Assembly (NCBI GenBank): GCA_023394415.1 | Contig: JAEXAR010000012.1 | Span: 1 to 46,013, forward strand | Source of the DNA: Bacteroidota bacterium | GTDB taxonomy: Bacteria > Bacteroidota > Bacteroidia > Flavobacteriales > Weeksellaceae | Direction of reading: 5' to 3' | DNA: 46,013 nt | Shown: in pieces, positions 8,119-16,220 of the stretch | Numbering within the stretch: position 1 is the first letter of the stretch | How the letters are laid out: each line of letters starts with the position of its first letter | Program-made: the position numbers and the translations under genes | Notes under the pieces: generated by a model | The model's input: only the letters and a program-made list of their open reading frames with translations | Told to the model about the DNA's origin: nothing | Databases searched by the model: none

Positions 8119-9489
8119 ATGGAAGTGCTAGCAACTGATCAACATCAACTTGTGCACAATGAATTCTTTGAAATTCTTCGACATGTAGAATACAAAAGGC
8201 TCGACAAGCATAACCACACTTATCTGGATTATACCGGTGGTAACCTCTATGCAAAATCTCAACTGATGGAGCATCAGGAACTTTTAACCAATAATATTCT
8301 CGGAAATCCTCACTCTACCAACCCAAGTTCACAGCTGGCTACAAAACTGGTGGAAGAAGCCCGCCAAAAAGTAATCGATTTTTTTAATGCTGATGATTAC
8401 TTCTGTGTCTTCACTCAAAATGCTTCTAACGCGTTGAAAATTGTGGGCGAAAGCTATCCTTTCAATCATAACTCTCATTTTATGCTTTTGGCAGATAATC
8501 ATAATTCTGTGAACGGCATCCGTCAATTTTGCCTTTCAAAAGGTGGAAAAGTAACTTATGTCCCGATTTACTATGAGAACTTAAGAATGGCTGAAACTTT
8601 TCTTCAGGAAAAATTAGTTGCTAACAACGAATCGGTAAATAAATTGCTTGCGTTCCCGGCACAAAGTAATGTATCCGGTGTAAAACATAATTTGGAATGG
8701 ATTGAGAGAGCACAAGAAAAAGGTTGGGACGTTCTTTTAGATGCGGCTGCTTTTGTGCCAACCAATAAACTGGACTTGAAGAAATATCAGCCTGATTTTG
8801 TTTCGGTTTCGTTCTATAAAATTTTTGGTTATCCTACAGGAATTGGGTGCCTTTTGGTGAATAAAAACAAGTTCCATAAGTTACAAAAACCTTGGTTTGC
8901 AGGTGGAACAGTAAGCTTGGTTTCGGTAAACGCCATCAATCATTTTTTAATCAATAGTCACGAAAGATTTGAAGACGGAACTTTAAATTATCTTGACATT
9001 CCTGCCGTAAAAATAGGTCTAGATTATATTGATGATATTGGCATTGAAAAAATAAACGACCGTGTTTCTTCACTTCGAAAATACCTTCAAGAAAACCTCC
9101 AACAGCTGAAACACAATAACGGAAATCCTTTAGTTCACATTTTTGGACCAACGGATCATCAAAATATCGGAGGCACAATGATTTTAGGCTTTTATAACCA
9201 AAATGGAGGACGCTACGAGTTTGAAAAAATAGAACAACTCGCTAATGATCGAAATATCTCCATTCGGTCAGGATGTTTTTGCAATCCTGGTATTGATGAA
9301 ACCAATAATTGCCTAACTGATAACGAATTAGCCCAATATTACAGCAGCCACAGCAGTGGAAACTACAAGGATATGATTTATTATCTTGGGAAAATGCGTG
9401 GCGCAACAAGAATTTATGTGGGCATTGCAACTGTGAAAAAAGATTTAGACACTTTTATTGATTTTGCGAAAAGCCTTTTAAATAAATAA
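8119..9489 (+). CDS. Class V aminotransferase, cysteine desulfurase / Moco-sulfurase-like
   Basis: A PLP enzyme of the class V (NifS-like) superfamily, 456 residues. The Schiff-base lysine is Lys234 in SFYKIFGYPTG, preceded by VLLDAAAFVPTN (cofactor-binding Asp). RSGCFCNPG around residues 383-391 places Cys386 where cysteine desulfurases and molybdenum-cofactor sulfurases carry their persulfide cysteine. The overall pattern, including GNPHSTNPSS near the N-terminus, is closest to Moco-sulfurase N-terminal domains rather than IscS or SufS. No MOSC domain and no Moco or isc/suf neighbours are present, so the sulfur acceptor is unknown. It is a single gene with a terminator on each side. Confidence 0.75.
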   Translation: MEVLATDQHQLVHNEFFEILRHVEYKRLDKHNHTYLDYTGGNLYAKSQLMEHQELLTNNILGNPHSTNPSSQLATKLVEEARQKVIDFFNADDYFCVFTQNASNALKIVGESYPFNHNSHFMLLADNHNSVNGIRQFCLSKGGKVTYVPIYYENLRMAETFLQEKLVANNESVNKLLAFPAQSNVSGVKHNLEWIERAQEKGWDVLLDAAAFVPTNKLDLKKYQPDFVSVSFYKIFGYPTGIGCLLVNKNKFHKLQKPWFAGGTVSLVSVNAINHFLINSHERFEDGTLNYLDIPAVKIGLDYIDDIGIEKINDRVSSLRKYLQENLQQLKHNNGNPLVHIFGPTDHQNIGGTMILGFYNQNGGRYEFEKIEQLANDRNISIRSGCFCNPGIDETNNCLTDNELAQYYSSHSSGNYKDMIYYLGKMRGATRIYVGIATVKKDLDTFIDFAKSLLNK

Positions 9490-9495
9490 GATTCG

Positions 9496-9520
9496 AGACA
9501 CCAAATGATGTCTTTTTTTT
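9496..9520 (+). terminator. Terminator after the class V aminotransferase gene
   Basis: AGACA (9496-9500) pairs with TGTCT (9509-9513), followed by an uninterrupted T tract. Confidence 0.6.
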
Positions 9521-9543
9521 AAATTTAAAGAAATATCCCTCTA

Positions 9544-10200
9544 ATGAAAAAACTATTTTTATATGTTTCATTGATAATCATTTCAATATTACATGCCCAG
9601 CAGAAACCCAATTTTTGGAATGAAATTCAAGAATTTAAAAAGCAAAACCTTCAAAGCCCACCACCTGAAAATGCAATACTCTTGCTCGGAAGTTCGTCCT
9701 TTACCATGTGGAAAGATGTTGGAAATTATTTTCCTGATAAAACTATTATCAATCGGGGTTTTGGAGGCTCACGCCTTGTAGATTTAAATTATTATTCGGA
9801 AGAACTTCTTAATCCTTATCATCCAAAACAAATTATTATCTATTGTGGTGAAAATGATATAGCTTACGACAAGGAAAAAACCACTGCTAAAACCACCTTC
9901 AAAAGATTTAAAAAATTATATAAAACCATTAGAAGTAAGTACCCAAAAATTGAAGTCGATTATATTTCGATGAAACGTTCTCCAAGTCGAGAACAATTTT
10001 GGCCGGAAATGAAAAAAGCTAATGCAAAAATTGAAAGATTTATGACCAGAAAATCTAATGCTGAATACATCGATATTGTAACACCAATGGAAGATCACAA
10101 CGGAAATGTAAGAAAAGATTTATTTTTGGATGATATGCTGCATATGAAACCAAGCGGTTACGAAATTTGGGCTAAAACAATGAAACCTTATATGAAATAA
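9544..10200 (+). CDS. Secreted SGNH/GDSL-family hydrolase
   Basis: A 218-residue esterase-like hydrolase with an N-terminal signal peptide (residues 1-19, ending LHAQ). The SGNH blocks are visible: nucleophile Ser51 in LLLGSSSF, block II glycine in GFGGSR, block III Asn in CGENDIAYD, and the Asp/His pair in DDMLHMKPSGY near the C-terminus. The protein is probably periplasmic or outer-membrane associated. Related proteins remove acyl or acetyl groups from glycans or lipids, but the substrate here is unknown. It is convergent with the helicase gene. Confidence 0.85.
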   Translation: MKKLFLYVSLIIISILHAQQKPNFWNEIQEFKKQNLQSPPPENAILLLGSSSFTMWKDVGNYFPDKTIINRGFGGSRLVDLNYYSEELLNPYHPKQIIIYCGENDIAYDKEKTTAKTTFKRFKKLYKTIRSKYPKIEVDYISMKRSPSREQFWPEMKKANAKIERFMTRKSNAEYIDIVTPMEDHNGNVRKDLFLDDMLHMKPSGYEIWAKTMKPYMK

Positions 10201-10207
10201 ATTGCAC

Positions 10208-10225
10208 AAGTCCTTATGAGGACTT
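10208..10225. terminator. Terminator hairpin between SGNH hydrolase and helicase genes
   Basis: AAGTCCT (10208-10214) pairs with AGGACTT (10219-10225) around a TATG loop, in a 40-base gap between convergent genes. The T-rich stretch on the plus side favours termination of the hydrolase transcript. Confidence 0.65.
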
Positions 10226-10240
10226 ATGTTTAGTATTTTT

Positions 10241-11596
10241 TTATTTCTTTCTCTTCGCTTTCGATTTTGCTTTGGCTTGTGCTCGGTTTGCTCCCGGTTT
10301 CGATTTTGGAACTTTCCTTTTACTTGGTCCGCCCAAATTGATTTTTTTGTTTTTATCCTTTTTCTCATGAAAAGCACCACCGCCTTCTTCAAGTTTTACG
10401 GTATGAGCATTTTTCATTTTGATTTCGTCCTGTTCTGCAGCAATTTTTTTAGGATCGATTTTAACCTCCGCAGGAAACTGTACGAAGCTCAATTCCTTAT
10501 CCATAAGAACCTCAATTTCAAGCAATAAAGGCTCTTCTTTCTTGGTTACAAATGTGATAGATTTGCCGTCTTTATCAGCACGTCCCGTTCTACCAATACG
10601 GTGTATGTACTGTTCAGGAACTTCAGGAACTTCAAAATTAATAACGTGAGTAATATTTGAAATATCAAGACCTCTTGCCATTACATCTGTAGTTATTAAA
10701 CCTCTTACTTCTTCATTTTCAAAAGATTTCATGGCTTTAAGACGGTAATTCTGTGATTTGTTGGAGTGTATCACATCAAATTGCCCCGGAAACAATTCAT
10801 CAATCTTGGTAAAAAGCAAATCGGCATGACGCTTGTTATTATTGAAAATCAGAACTTTAGAAAGGTCTGAATCTGTTTCAAGCAAATGTTTTAAAAGATT
10901 AACTTTAGTATTGAAATTTTCAACTTTATAAGCTGTTTGCTCAATCTTTTCAAGTGGTGTTCCCGATTTTGCCAGTGAAATTTCTATTGGATTGGCAAAA
11001 TATTCATCTAACATATCATCAACAGCCTCTGTCATTGTTGCTGAAAAAAGAATATTCTGGCGTTTTTCCCGCATCATTTCGAAGATGTGCGTCAGTTGTG
11101 GACGAAAGCCCAAATTGAGCATCTCATCAAATTCATCAATAATTAATTTCTGAACTTCCTTTAGCGAGATTGCATTATCAATTGCCAAATCCATCACTCT
11201 ACCTGGAGTTCCGACTAAAATATCACAACCTTCATTAAACAGAAGTTTTTGAGTATTGATGTTTTTCCCACCATACACGCCAATAACACGAGCGGTAATA
11301 TTTTCCGTAAGTTTTTGTAAAATTTCAGTTACCTGTACCACAAGTTCACGCGTTGGAACCAGCACCAAAACAGTAGGATTTCCGTTTTTATTATACTTCC
11401 ACATTTTTAGTACCGGCAAGAGATAAGCCAGTGTTTTTCCGGTTCCGGTTTGGGCAATTCCCATAATATCACGGCCTGATAAAATTGGTTTAAAACTTTT
11501 TTCCTGAATAGGTGTAGGTACAAAAAGTTCTAAATCAGCCAAGACATCAAGAATTTTTTCCGGCAAATCGAAATTGGCAAAAGTATATGAATCCAT
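10241..11596 (-). CDS. DEAD-box family ATP-dependent RNA helicase
   Basis: RNA unwinding or ribosome-assembly helicase of 451 residues. The motifs run in order: Q motif (FANFDLPEKIL...PTPIQ), Walker A AQTGTGKT (48-55), PTREL (81-85), motif II as DEFD (154-157) rather than DEAD, SAT (185-187), and HRIGRTGR (332-339). The last 60 residues are rich in Lys and Arg and probably bind RNA. The DEFD variant keeps the catalytic D-E pair and so should be active. It is a single gene. A TAnnTTTG element lies 4 bases before the ATG. Confidence 0.92.
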   Translation of the reverse strand: MDSYTFANFDLPEKILDVLADLELFVPTPIQEKSFKPILSGRDIMGIAQTGTGKTLAYLLPVLKMWKYNKNGNPTVLVLVPTRELVVQVTEILQKLTENITARVIGVYGGKNINTQKLLFNEGCDILVGTPGRVMDLAIDNAISLKEVQKLIIDEFDEMLNLGFRPQLTHIFEMMREKRQNILFSATMTEAVDDMLDEYFANPIEISLAKSGTPLEKIEQTAYKVENFNTKVNLLKHLLETDSDLSKVLIFNNNKRHADLLFTKIDELFPGQFDVIHSNKSQNYRLKAMKSFENEEVRGLITTDVMARGLDISNITHVINFEVPEVPEQYIHRIGRTGRADKDGKSITFVTKKEEPLLLEIEVLMDKELSFVQFPAEVKIDPKKIAAEQDEIKMKNAHTVKLEEGGGAFHEKKDKNKKINLGGPSKRKVPKSKPGANRAQAKAKSKAKRKK

Positions 11597-11600
11597 TCTG

Positions 11601-11608
11601 CAAAGATA
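11601..11608 (-). promoter_or_regulatory. Promoter -7 element of the helicase gene (possible leaderless transcript)
   Basis: Minus-strand TATCTTTG is an exact consensus match, with only 4 bases between it and the ATG at 11596. Confidence 0.5.
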
Positions 11609-11647
11609 ATGCTTTTGACTTTTACAGAAATTAGAGTATGAAATCGA

Positions 11648-12400
11648 TTAGAAAATGTAATCCTTCATTCGAGATGTTGCAAGCTCATTTTCAGTAATCC
11701 AAGATAGAAAACTTTCCAATTTATCCTCCATTTCTTTTCCGGAATTATACTTCCTGTAAAAAGGAATTTTAAAGTTAAAATTCTCATTTTCAGTAAATTG
11801 AAATGTATTTAGATACACCAAAACAAACTCTTCACTTTTAAGCGTTTCTGTTACCATGCCCTGATAGTATTTCATCGGTATCATTTGAAATGTGAAATCA
11901 TTGTAGGGCAATTGTGAATAAGGTGAAATGCTTTCAGGAACAATACTCAATCCTCTTTGTTCCGTAATTTCTGTACTTCTTTGCAATCTTTTGAAAGGGA
12001 AAAGGATATTGGCGTTTTCAATATTTGATATGTAAGTAAATTCAAGCAACTTCAGATCATCCACAGAAATCGTAACATCTTTTTGGCGAATCCCTCGAAT
12101 TGACTTTTCAATAAAATTTTCGACAAACTTTTTAGTATTTTCAATTTCTTTCACAGAAGAACCTTTATTATAAAATGCTATTTCATGTCCTTTCGAAATG
12201 ATTTTTTTTAATAGTTCGGCACTTTTTTCAGCAATAGAAATCTCGACAAAAAATGTGGATTTTACGTCATGATTTTCTAAAGTTCTTAAAATGGAATAGG
12301 TATTTTTATGGGTGATTTCTAACAATTCAACATCAGATAATTTGGTTCCATTTTTCTGTAAAGGGTTATTATTAATGATGTTGAATGTTAATAATATCAT
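11648..12400 (-). CDS. Polysaccharide deacetylase-like protein, probably degenerate
   Basis: A 250-residue protein with the layout of an NodB-homology polysaccharide deacetylase: an N-terminal strand MILLTFNII where active enzymes have TFDDG, then a segment on the opponent end of the chain (STFFVEISIAEK) and KKIISKGHEIAFYN in place of the usual SHTxxH-type region. The catalytic/metal Asp of TFDD is missing (Asn here), and only the GHE histidine remains, so hydrolytic activity is doubtful. There is no signal peptide. In related genomes this family sits in cell-surface carbohydrate regions; here it stands between a helicase and a dehydrogenase gene. The family assignment is moderate and function unknown. 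Confidence 0.55.
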   Translation of the reverse strand: MILLTFNIINNNPLQKNGTKLSDVELLEITHKNTYSILRTLENHDVKSTFFVEISIAEKSAELLKKIISKGHEIAFYNKGSSVKEIENTKKFVENFIEKSIRGIRQKDVTISVDDLKLLEFTYISNIENANILFPFKRLQRSTEITEQRGLSIVPESISPYSQLPYNDFTFQMIPMKYYQGMVTETLKSEEFVLVYLNTFQFTENENFNFKIPFYRKYNSGKEMEDKLESFLSWITENELATSRMKDYIF

Positions 12401-12472
12401 TTAAAGTTAAATTTATTTAAAATTTACAATTAATTATAATATAAATATTTACAACTATTATTTAAAGTAATA

Positions 12473-13438
12473 TTAAGGTTTTAGCAATTTTGATTTTAAA
12501 TTTTTAATCATATCTTTTGTCATTTCAGTAATGTCAAAATCATAATTTAAACCCCAATCTTTTTTAGCTACAGAATCATCAATGGATGCCGGCCAAGAAT
12601 CTGCAATAGCCTGTCTGAAGTCCGGTTTGTAATCAATCTCAAATTCCGGAATTTCTTTCTTAATTTCTGCTGCCAATTCTGCGGGAGTAAAAGACATACC
12701 TCCTAAATTGTAAGATGTACGAACTGTAATGTTTTCTTTTGGCGCTTCCATCAGTTTCAAGGTAGCATTAATCGCATCATCCATATACAACATTGGCATT
12801 GCCGTATTTTCTGAAATAAAACTGGTGTATCTACCTTCCTCTATGGCTTCATAATAAATTTCTACAGCATAATCCGTAGTACCACCTCCAGCTGGCGTTT
12901 TCCACGAGATAAGTCCGGGATAGCGAATGCTTCGTACGTCTACTCCGTATTTGTCAAAGTAATACTCACACCATTTTTCGCCTGCCAATTTTGAAATACC
13001 GTAAACCGTTGTAGGATTTAAAACCACATCCTGTTCTACATTTTCCTTTGGAATTCCTTTTCCAAATACTGCAATTGAACTTGGCCAAAAAATCTTCTTT
13101 ATCAAGCCTTCACGAGCCATATCACAGAAGTTAATCAATGGTTCTACATTCAGTTTCCAGGCAAAAAGAGGTTGTTTTTCTGAAGTTCCTGAAAGCAATG
13201 ACGCCAAATGATACACTGTTGTAATTTCATATTCTTTAATAATTTGACGTACCAATTGTGTATTTGTAACATCCATTCTTTCGTAATAGCCTGCGGAAGT
13301 GAGTTTTTTATCAAATCGATCCAAACCGGAAGCGATGACATTTTCTTTTCCATGAATTTTCACGAGCCTGTTGGTAAGTTCAGTTCCGATTTGTCCTAGT
13401 GCGCCGGTAATAAGAATTTTTTGCGTGGAAGAATCCAT
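12473..13438 (-). CDS. tdh: L-threonine 3-dehydrogenase, epimerase (SDR) type
   Basis: NAD-dependent oxidation of L-threonine to 2-amino-3-ketobutyrate, the first step of threonine catabolism to glycine. The protein closely follows the short-chain-dehydrogenase-type enzyme known from Flavobacterium frigidimaris rather than zinc-dependent Tdh. It has TGALGQIG (11-18), WPSSIAVFG with Ser120/121, Tyr146-x3-Lys150 (TVYGISK), RSIRYPGLISW, and ADSWPASIDDS near the C-terminus. It was compared from memory only. 321 residues is the normal length. No kbl gene is in the window. A TAAATTTG -7 element lies at 13481-13488 on the minus strand. Confidence 0.85.
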   Translation of the reverse strand: MDSSTQKILITGALGQIGTELTNRLVKIHGKENVIASGLDRFDKKLTSAGYYERMDVTNTQLVRQIIKEYEITTVYHLASLLSGTSEKQPLFAWKLNVEPLINFCDMAREGLIKKIFWPSSIAVFGKGIPKENVEQDVVLNPTTVYGISKLAGEKWCEYYFDKYGVDVRSIRYPGLISWKTPAGGGTTDYAVEIYYEAIEEGRYTSFISENTAMPMLYMDDAINATLKLMEAPKENITVRTSYNLGGMSFTPAELAAEIKKEIPEFEIDYKPDFRQAIADSWPASIDDSVAKKDWGLNYDFDITEMTKDMIKNLKSKLLKP

Positions 13439-13480
13439 TATAGAAATTGATTTAAAAAGTGAGTAAATTGACTAATAAAG

Positions 13481-13488
13481 CAAATTTA
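13481..13488 (-). promoter_or_regulatory. Promoter -7 element of the threonine dehydrogenase gene
   Basis: Minus-strand TAAATTTG, an exact TAnnTTTG match 42 bases upstream of the ATG at 13438. Confidence 0.45.
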
Positions 13489-13520
13489 AAAAAATTAAAG
13501 GGGTTTCGGAAACATTTATT

Positions 13521-13528
13521 TAATTTTG
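13521..13528 (+). promoter_or_regulatory. Promoter -7 element of ggt
   Basis: TAATTTTG is an exact TAnnTTTG match, leaving a leader of about 35 bases before the ATG at 13566. Confidence 0.4.
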
Positions 13529-13565
13529 AACTTATAAACTGATTCTAATATTTAATTTAACAACA

Positions 13566-15251
13566 ATGAAAAGACTCCTTTTCCTTCTCCTTATCTTCTC
13601 GCAGTTCACTTTTGCACAGTTTACCAATTTCAACACTGTAAAAGAAGTGCGGGTGAAAAATAAAGGCGTGGTAGTTTCCGCACATCCATTGGCAAGTGAG
13701 GCCGGAGCAAAAGTCCTAAAAATGGGCGGCAATGCTTATGACGCTATCGTTGCTACACAATATGCCTTAACGGTAGTTTATCCTCAAGCGGGAAATATTG
13801 GCGGTGGCGGTTTTTTGGTAGGCGTGAAAAATACAGGAGAAAAATTCACTTTAGATTATCGTGAAACTGCACCTGAAAAGGCAAGTCGTGATATGTATAT
13901 CGACAAAAAAGGTAATGCCAGTACCGATTTATCACAAAACGGAAGATTAGCTGTAGGTGTCCCGGGTTCTGTTGCAGGATTTTATGCGACTTTAAAACAC
14001 TGCAAACTTCCTATGAATCAATTAATTCAACCTGCGATTGACCTTGCGGAACAAGGATTTGCGATTACAGAAAGAGAAGCCAATTTGTTAAATTCTTTAA
14101 GAGATGAGTTTTTAAAACACAACATCAGCAAAACCGCTTTCGTAAAAAATGAAAAATGGAAACCCGGCGATTTGCTCATTCAAAAAGAACTGGCAGAAAC
14201 CCTAAAACGCATCCAAAAAGATGGTATGAAAGGTTTTTATGAAGGTAAAACTGCTGAGTTAATCGTGTCGGAAATGAAACGTGGCAATGGAATTATTTCT
14301 TTAAAAGATTTAAAAAACTACAAAGCCATCGAAAGAAAACCAATGAATTTTGATTATAAAGGTCATGAAATTGTATCGATGCCTTTGCCTTCTTCAGGTG
14401 GAATTTTATTAGCTCAAATGCTGAAAATGAGTAGCTTCGAGAACATAGAAAAATATCAGCACAATTCCACCAAAGCCGTTCAGATTATGATTGAAGCTGA
14501 AAGACGCGCTTTTGCAGACCGTGCAGAATATATGGGAGATCCTGCGTATATTAACGATAAAACTATCATGTTGATTTCAGATGAGTATCTTAAAAACCGC
14601 TGGAAATCTTATAACCCAAATTTAGCAACTAAAAGCGGTGATGTTGGCAAAATTATCACTCCAAATAAAGAAAGCACAGAAACAACTCATATTTCTGTTG
14701 TTGATAAAGATGGAAATGCTGCAACAGTTACCACCACTTTGAACGGACTTTATGGCAGCAAAGTCGTTGTTTCGGGTGCAGGATTTTTTCTGAATAATGA
14801 AATGGATGATTTCTCTATAAAACCTGGTGTTCCCAATATGTTTGGAGCTGTAGGCGGAGAAGCCAATAAAATTGAACCCGGAAAAAGAATGCTGTCATCC
14901 ATGACACCTACAATAGTTCTAAAAAATGGAAAACCTTACATAATAGTAGGAACTCCTGGTGGTACAACAATTCCGACTTCGGTATATCAAAGCATTGTAA
15001 ACGTGATTGATTTTAAATTATCTCCCAATTTGGCGGTAAACGCACCTAAATTTCATCATCAATGGTTACCGGAAAGTGTTTCTGTAGAACGCCATTTCCC
15101 TGAAACGACCATTTCTGATTTGGAAAAGATGAACTACAAAATAGATCGAATTTCACAAATCGGGAGAACTGAAATGATTGTGATTGATGACAAAGGGAAC
15201 ATCATTGGTGTTGCAGACGGAAGAGGTGATGATTCTGTTGCAGTAGAGTAA
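13566..15251 (+). CDS. ggt: Gamma-glutamyltransferase
   Basis: Exported Ntn-hydrolase that cleaves the gamma-glutamyl bond of glutathione and related compounds. The precursor of 561 residues has a signal peptide (about 1-18, ending FTFAQ) and self-cleaves before Thr373 in ESTETTHISVVDKDG; that threonine becomes the N-terminal nucleophile of the small subunit. Further family motifs are LDYRETAPEKA in the large subunit, NNEMDDFSIKPGVPN, SSMTPTIV, GTPGGTTIPT and NAPKFHHQWLP. All expected blocks are present, so the enzyme should be active in the periplasm. It is transcribed alone. Confidence 0.95.
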   Translation: MKRLLFLLLIFSQFTFAQFTNFNTVKEVRVKNKGVVVSAHPLASEAGAKVLKMGGNAYDAIVATQYALTVVYPQAGNIGGGGFLVGVKNTGEKFTLDYRETAPEKASRDMYIDKKGNASTDLSQNGRLAVGVPGSVAGFYATLKHCKLPMNQLIQPAIDLAEQGFAITEREANLLNSLRDEFLKHNISKTAFVKNEKWKPGDLLIQKELAETLKRIQKDGMKGFYEGKTAELIVSEMKRGNGIISLKDLKNYKAIERKPMNFDYKGHEIVSMPLPSSGGILLAQMLKMSSFENIEKYQHNSTKAVQIMIEAERRAFADRAEYMGDPAYINDKTIMLISDEYLKNRWKSYNPNLATKSGDVGKIITPNKESTETTHISVVDKDGNAATVTTTLNGLYGSKVVVSGAGFFLNNEMDDFSIKPGVPNMFGAVGGEANKIEPGKRMLSSMTPTIVLKNGKPYIIVGTPGGTTIPTSVYQSIVNVIDFKLSPNLAVNAPKFHHQWLPESVSVERHFPETTISDLEKMNYKIDRISQIGRTEMIVIDDKGNIIGVADGRGDDSVAVE

Positions 15252-15308
15252 AAAGTAGTATCAGAGAAAATTAATTATTAATGACTTTTGTTGGCTTTTT
15301 TAAGAAAA

Positions 15309-16160
15309 TCAGACAAGTATTTTTAAACTTTTCGGAAGTACTTTTATCGAAATTGGTGATTTTATTTTATTGAATTCTCCGTCTAAATGCCAGTTTTTGG
15401 TGTTCACTTTAAATTCAATTTCAGAAACGGGAAGATAAGTCACATAATCATCATCTTTCAGCTTTTTGGTAAACATACGAAATGCAAACAAAGGCGAGTA
15501 CGTTAATGGAAATTTTTTCACAAGCACCACATCTACTAAACCATCGCTTTTGCTGGCTTTTGGTGCGATGTAAGCATTATTGCCAAACTGTCTTGTATTG
15601 GCGATGTTCAGCATCAGGTACTTTCCGTTATACTGTTGGTATTCTTCACCAAAAAACTTCAATTTTATGGGCTTGTAATTGAAAAAAGTCTGAATGGAAA
15701 CCTTAATGTAATTTTTAAAACCTCTAGTTGTTTTCTCAAATTCCTTTACCACTTTTCCATCAAAACCAGTACCGGACACGTTGATAGAAAGTTTATCATT
15801 CACCGTGAAGGTATCTATTTTTCTAGATTTATTAAATTTAATTTTTCCTAAAAGTTCATCCAAATTTTTATGAAAATTGGTTTCATTAGAAAATCCGTTA
15901 CCCGAACCTGCAGGAAAAATCGCCAAAATTTTTTCGGTATTGATGATATTTTTAGCCACAGTAGAAATGGTGCCATCACCTCCAATCGCTACAAAAATTT
16001 CTGTGGTATCAAAATTCTTCTGGATAAATTCATCGGTCCCTTCAATCGACTCAGAAATGTAGAAATTAGGATTTTCAACTTTTTTTTTGAGTTCATTTAA
16101 AAAAGGATGGTAATTTTTGTTTGCCGAAAACGGATTGATGATGAAAGCAACGTGCTGCAT
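15309..16160 (-). CDS. Diacylglycerol kinase family lipid kinase
   Basis: A 283-residue member of the DAGK catalytic-domain family (YegS/DgkB type) that phosphorylates diacylglycerol or a related lipid with ATP. The signature IGGDGTISTVAKN binds nucleotide, and IFPAGSGNGFSNE follows, as in the family. DGLVDVVLV and the C-terminal WHLDGEF complete the lid domain. I chose the ATG at 16158-16160 (protein MQHVAFIINPFSANKN) over a start 13 codons upstream, because the family begins at this strand and a TAnnTTTG element lies exactly 5 bases before it. The gene is on the same strand as gyrB but separated by the gyrB terminator. Confidence 0.85.
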   Translation of the reverse strand: MQHVAFIINPFSANKNYHPFLNELKKKVENPNFYISESIEGTDEFIQKNFDTTEIFVAIGGDGTISTVAKNIINTEKILAIFPAGSGNGFSNETNFHKNLDELLGKIKFNKSRKIDTFTVNDKLSINVSGTGFDGKVVKEFEKTTRGFKNYIKVSIQTFFNYKPIKLKFFGEEYQQYNGKYLMLNIANTRQFGNNAYIAPKASKSDGLVDVVLVKKFPLTYSPLFAFRMFTKKLKDDDYVTYLPVSEIEFKVNTKNWHLDGEFNKIKSPISIKVLPKSLKILV

Positions 16161-16165
16161 ATGTG

Positions 16166-16173
16166 CAAAAATA
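16166..16173 (-). promoter_or_regulatory. Promoter -7 element of the lipid kinase gene (possible leaderless transcript)
   Basis: Minus-strand TATTTTTG, 5 bases before the ATG at 16160. It supports the shorter start and partly overlaps the A/T tract of the gyrB terminator. Confidence 0.5.
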
Positions 16174-16202
16174 AAAAATGCTTCCGGGTTTGGAAGCATT
16201 TT
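16173..16202 (-). terminator. Rho-independent terminator of gyrB
   Basis: AAAATGCTTCC (16175-16185) pairs perfectly with GGAAGCATTTT (16192-16202) around a 6-base loop, with a T-rich tract on the minus strand after the stem. It stands between the gyrB stop and the lipid kinase start. Confidence 0.85.
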
Positions 16203-16220
16203 GAGTATTAATTTAGTTTC

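Noticed and set aside
8119..9489. The class V aminotransferase as IscS or SufS
   Set aside because: No isc or suf genes are near and the motif order fits Moco-sulfurase-like proteins better.
10226..10528. Phe-rich plus-strand ORF opposite the helicase tail
   Set aside because: It is the antisense of the Lys/Arg-rich helicase C-terminus; no start signal or family features.
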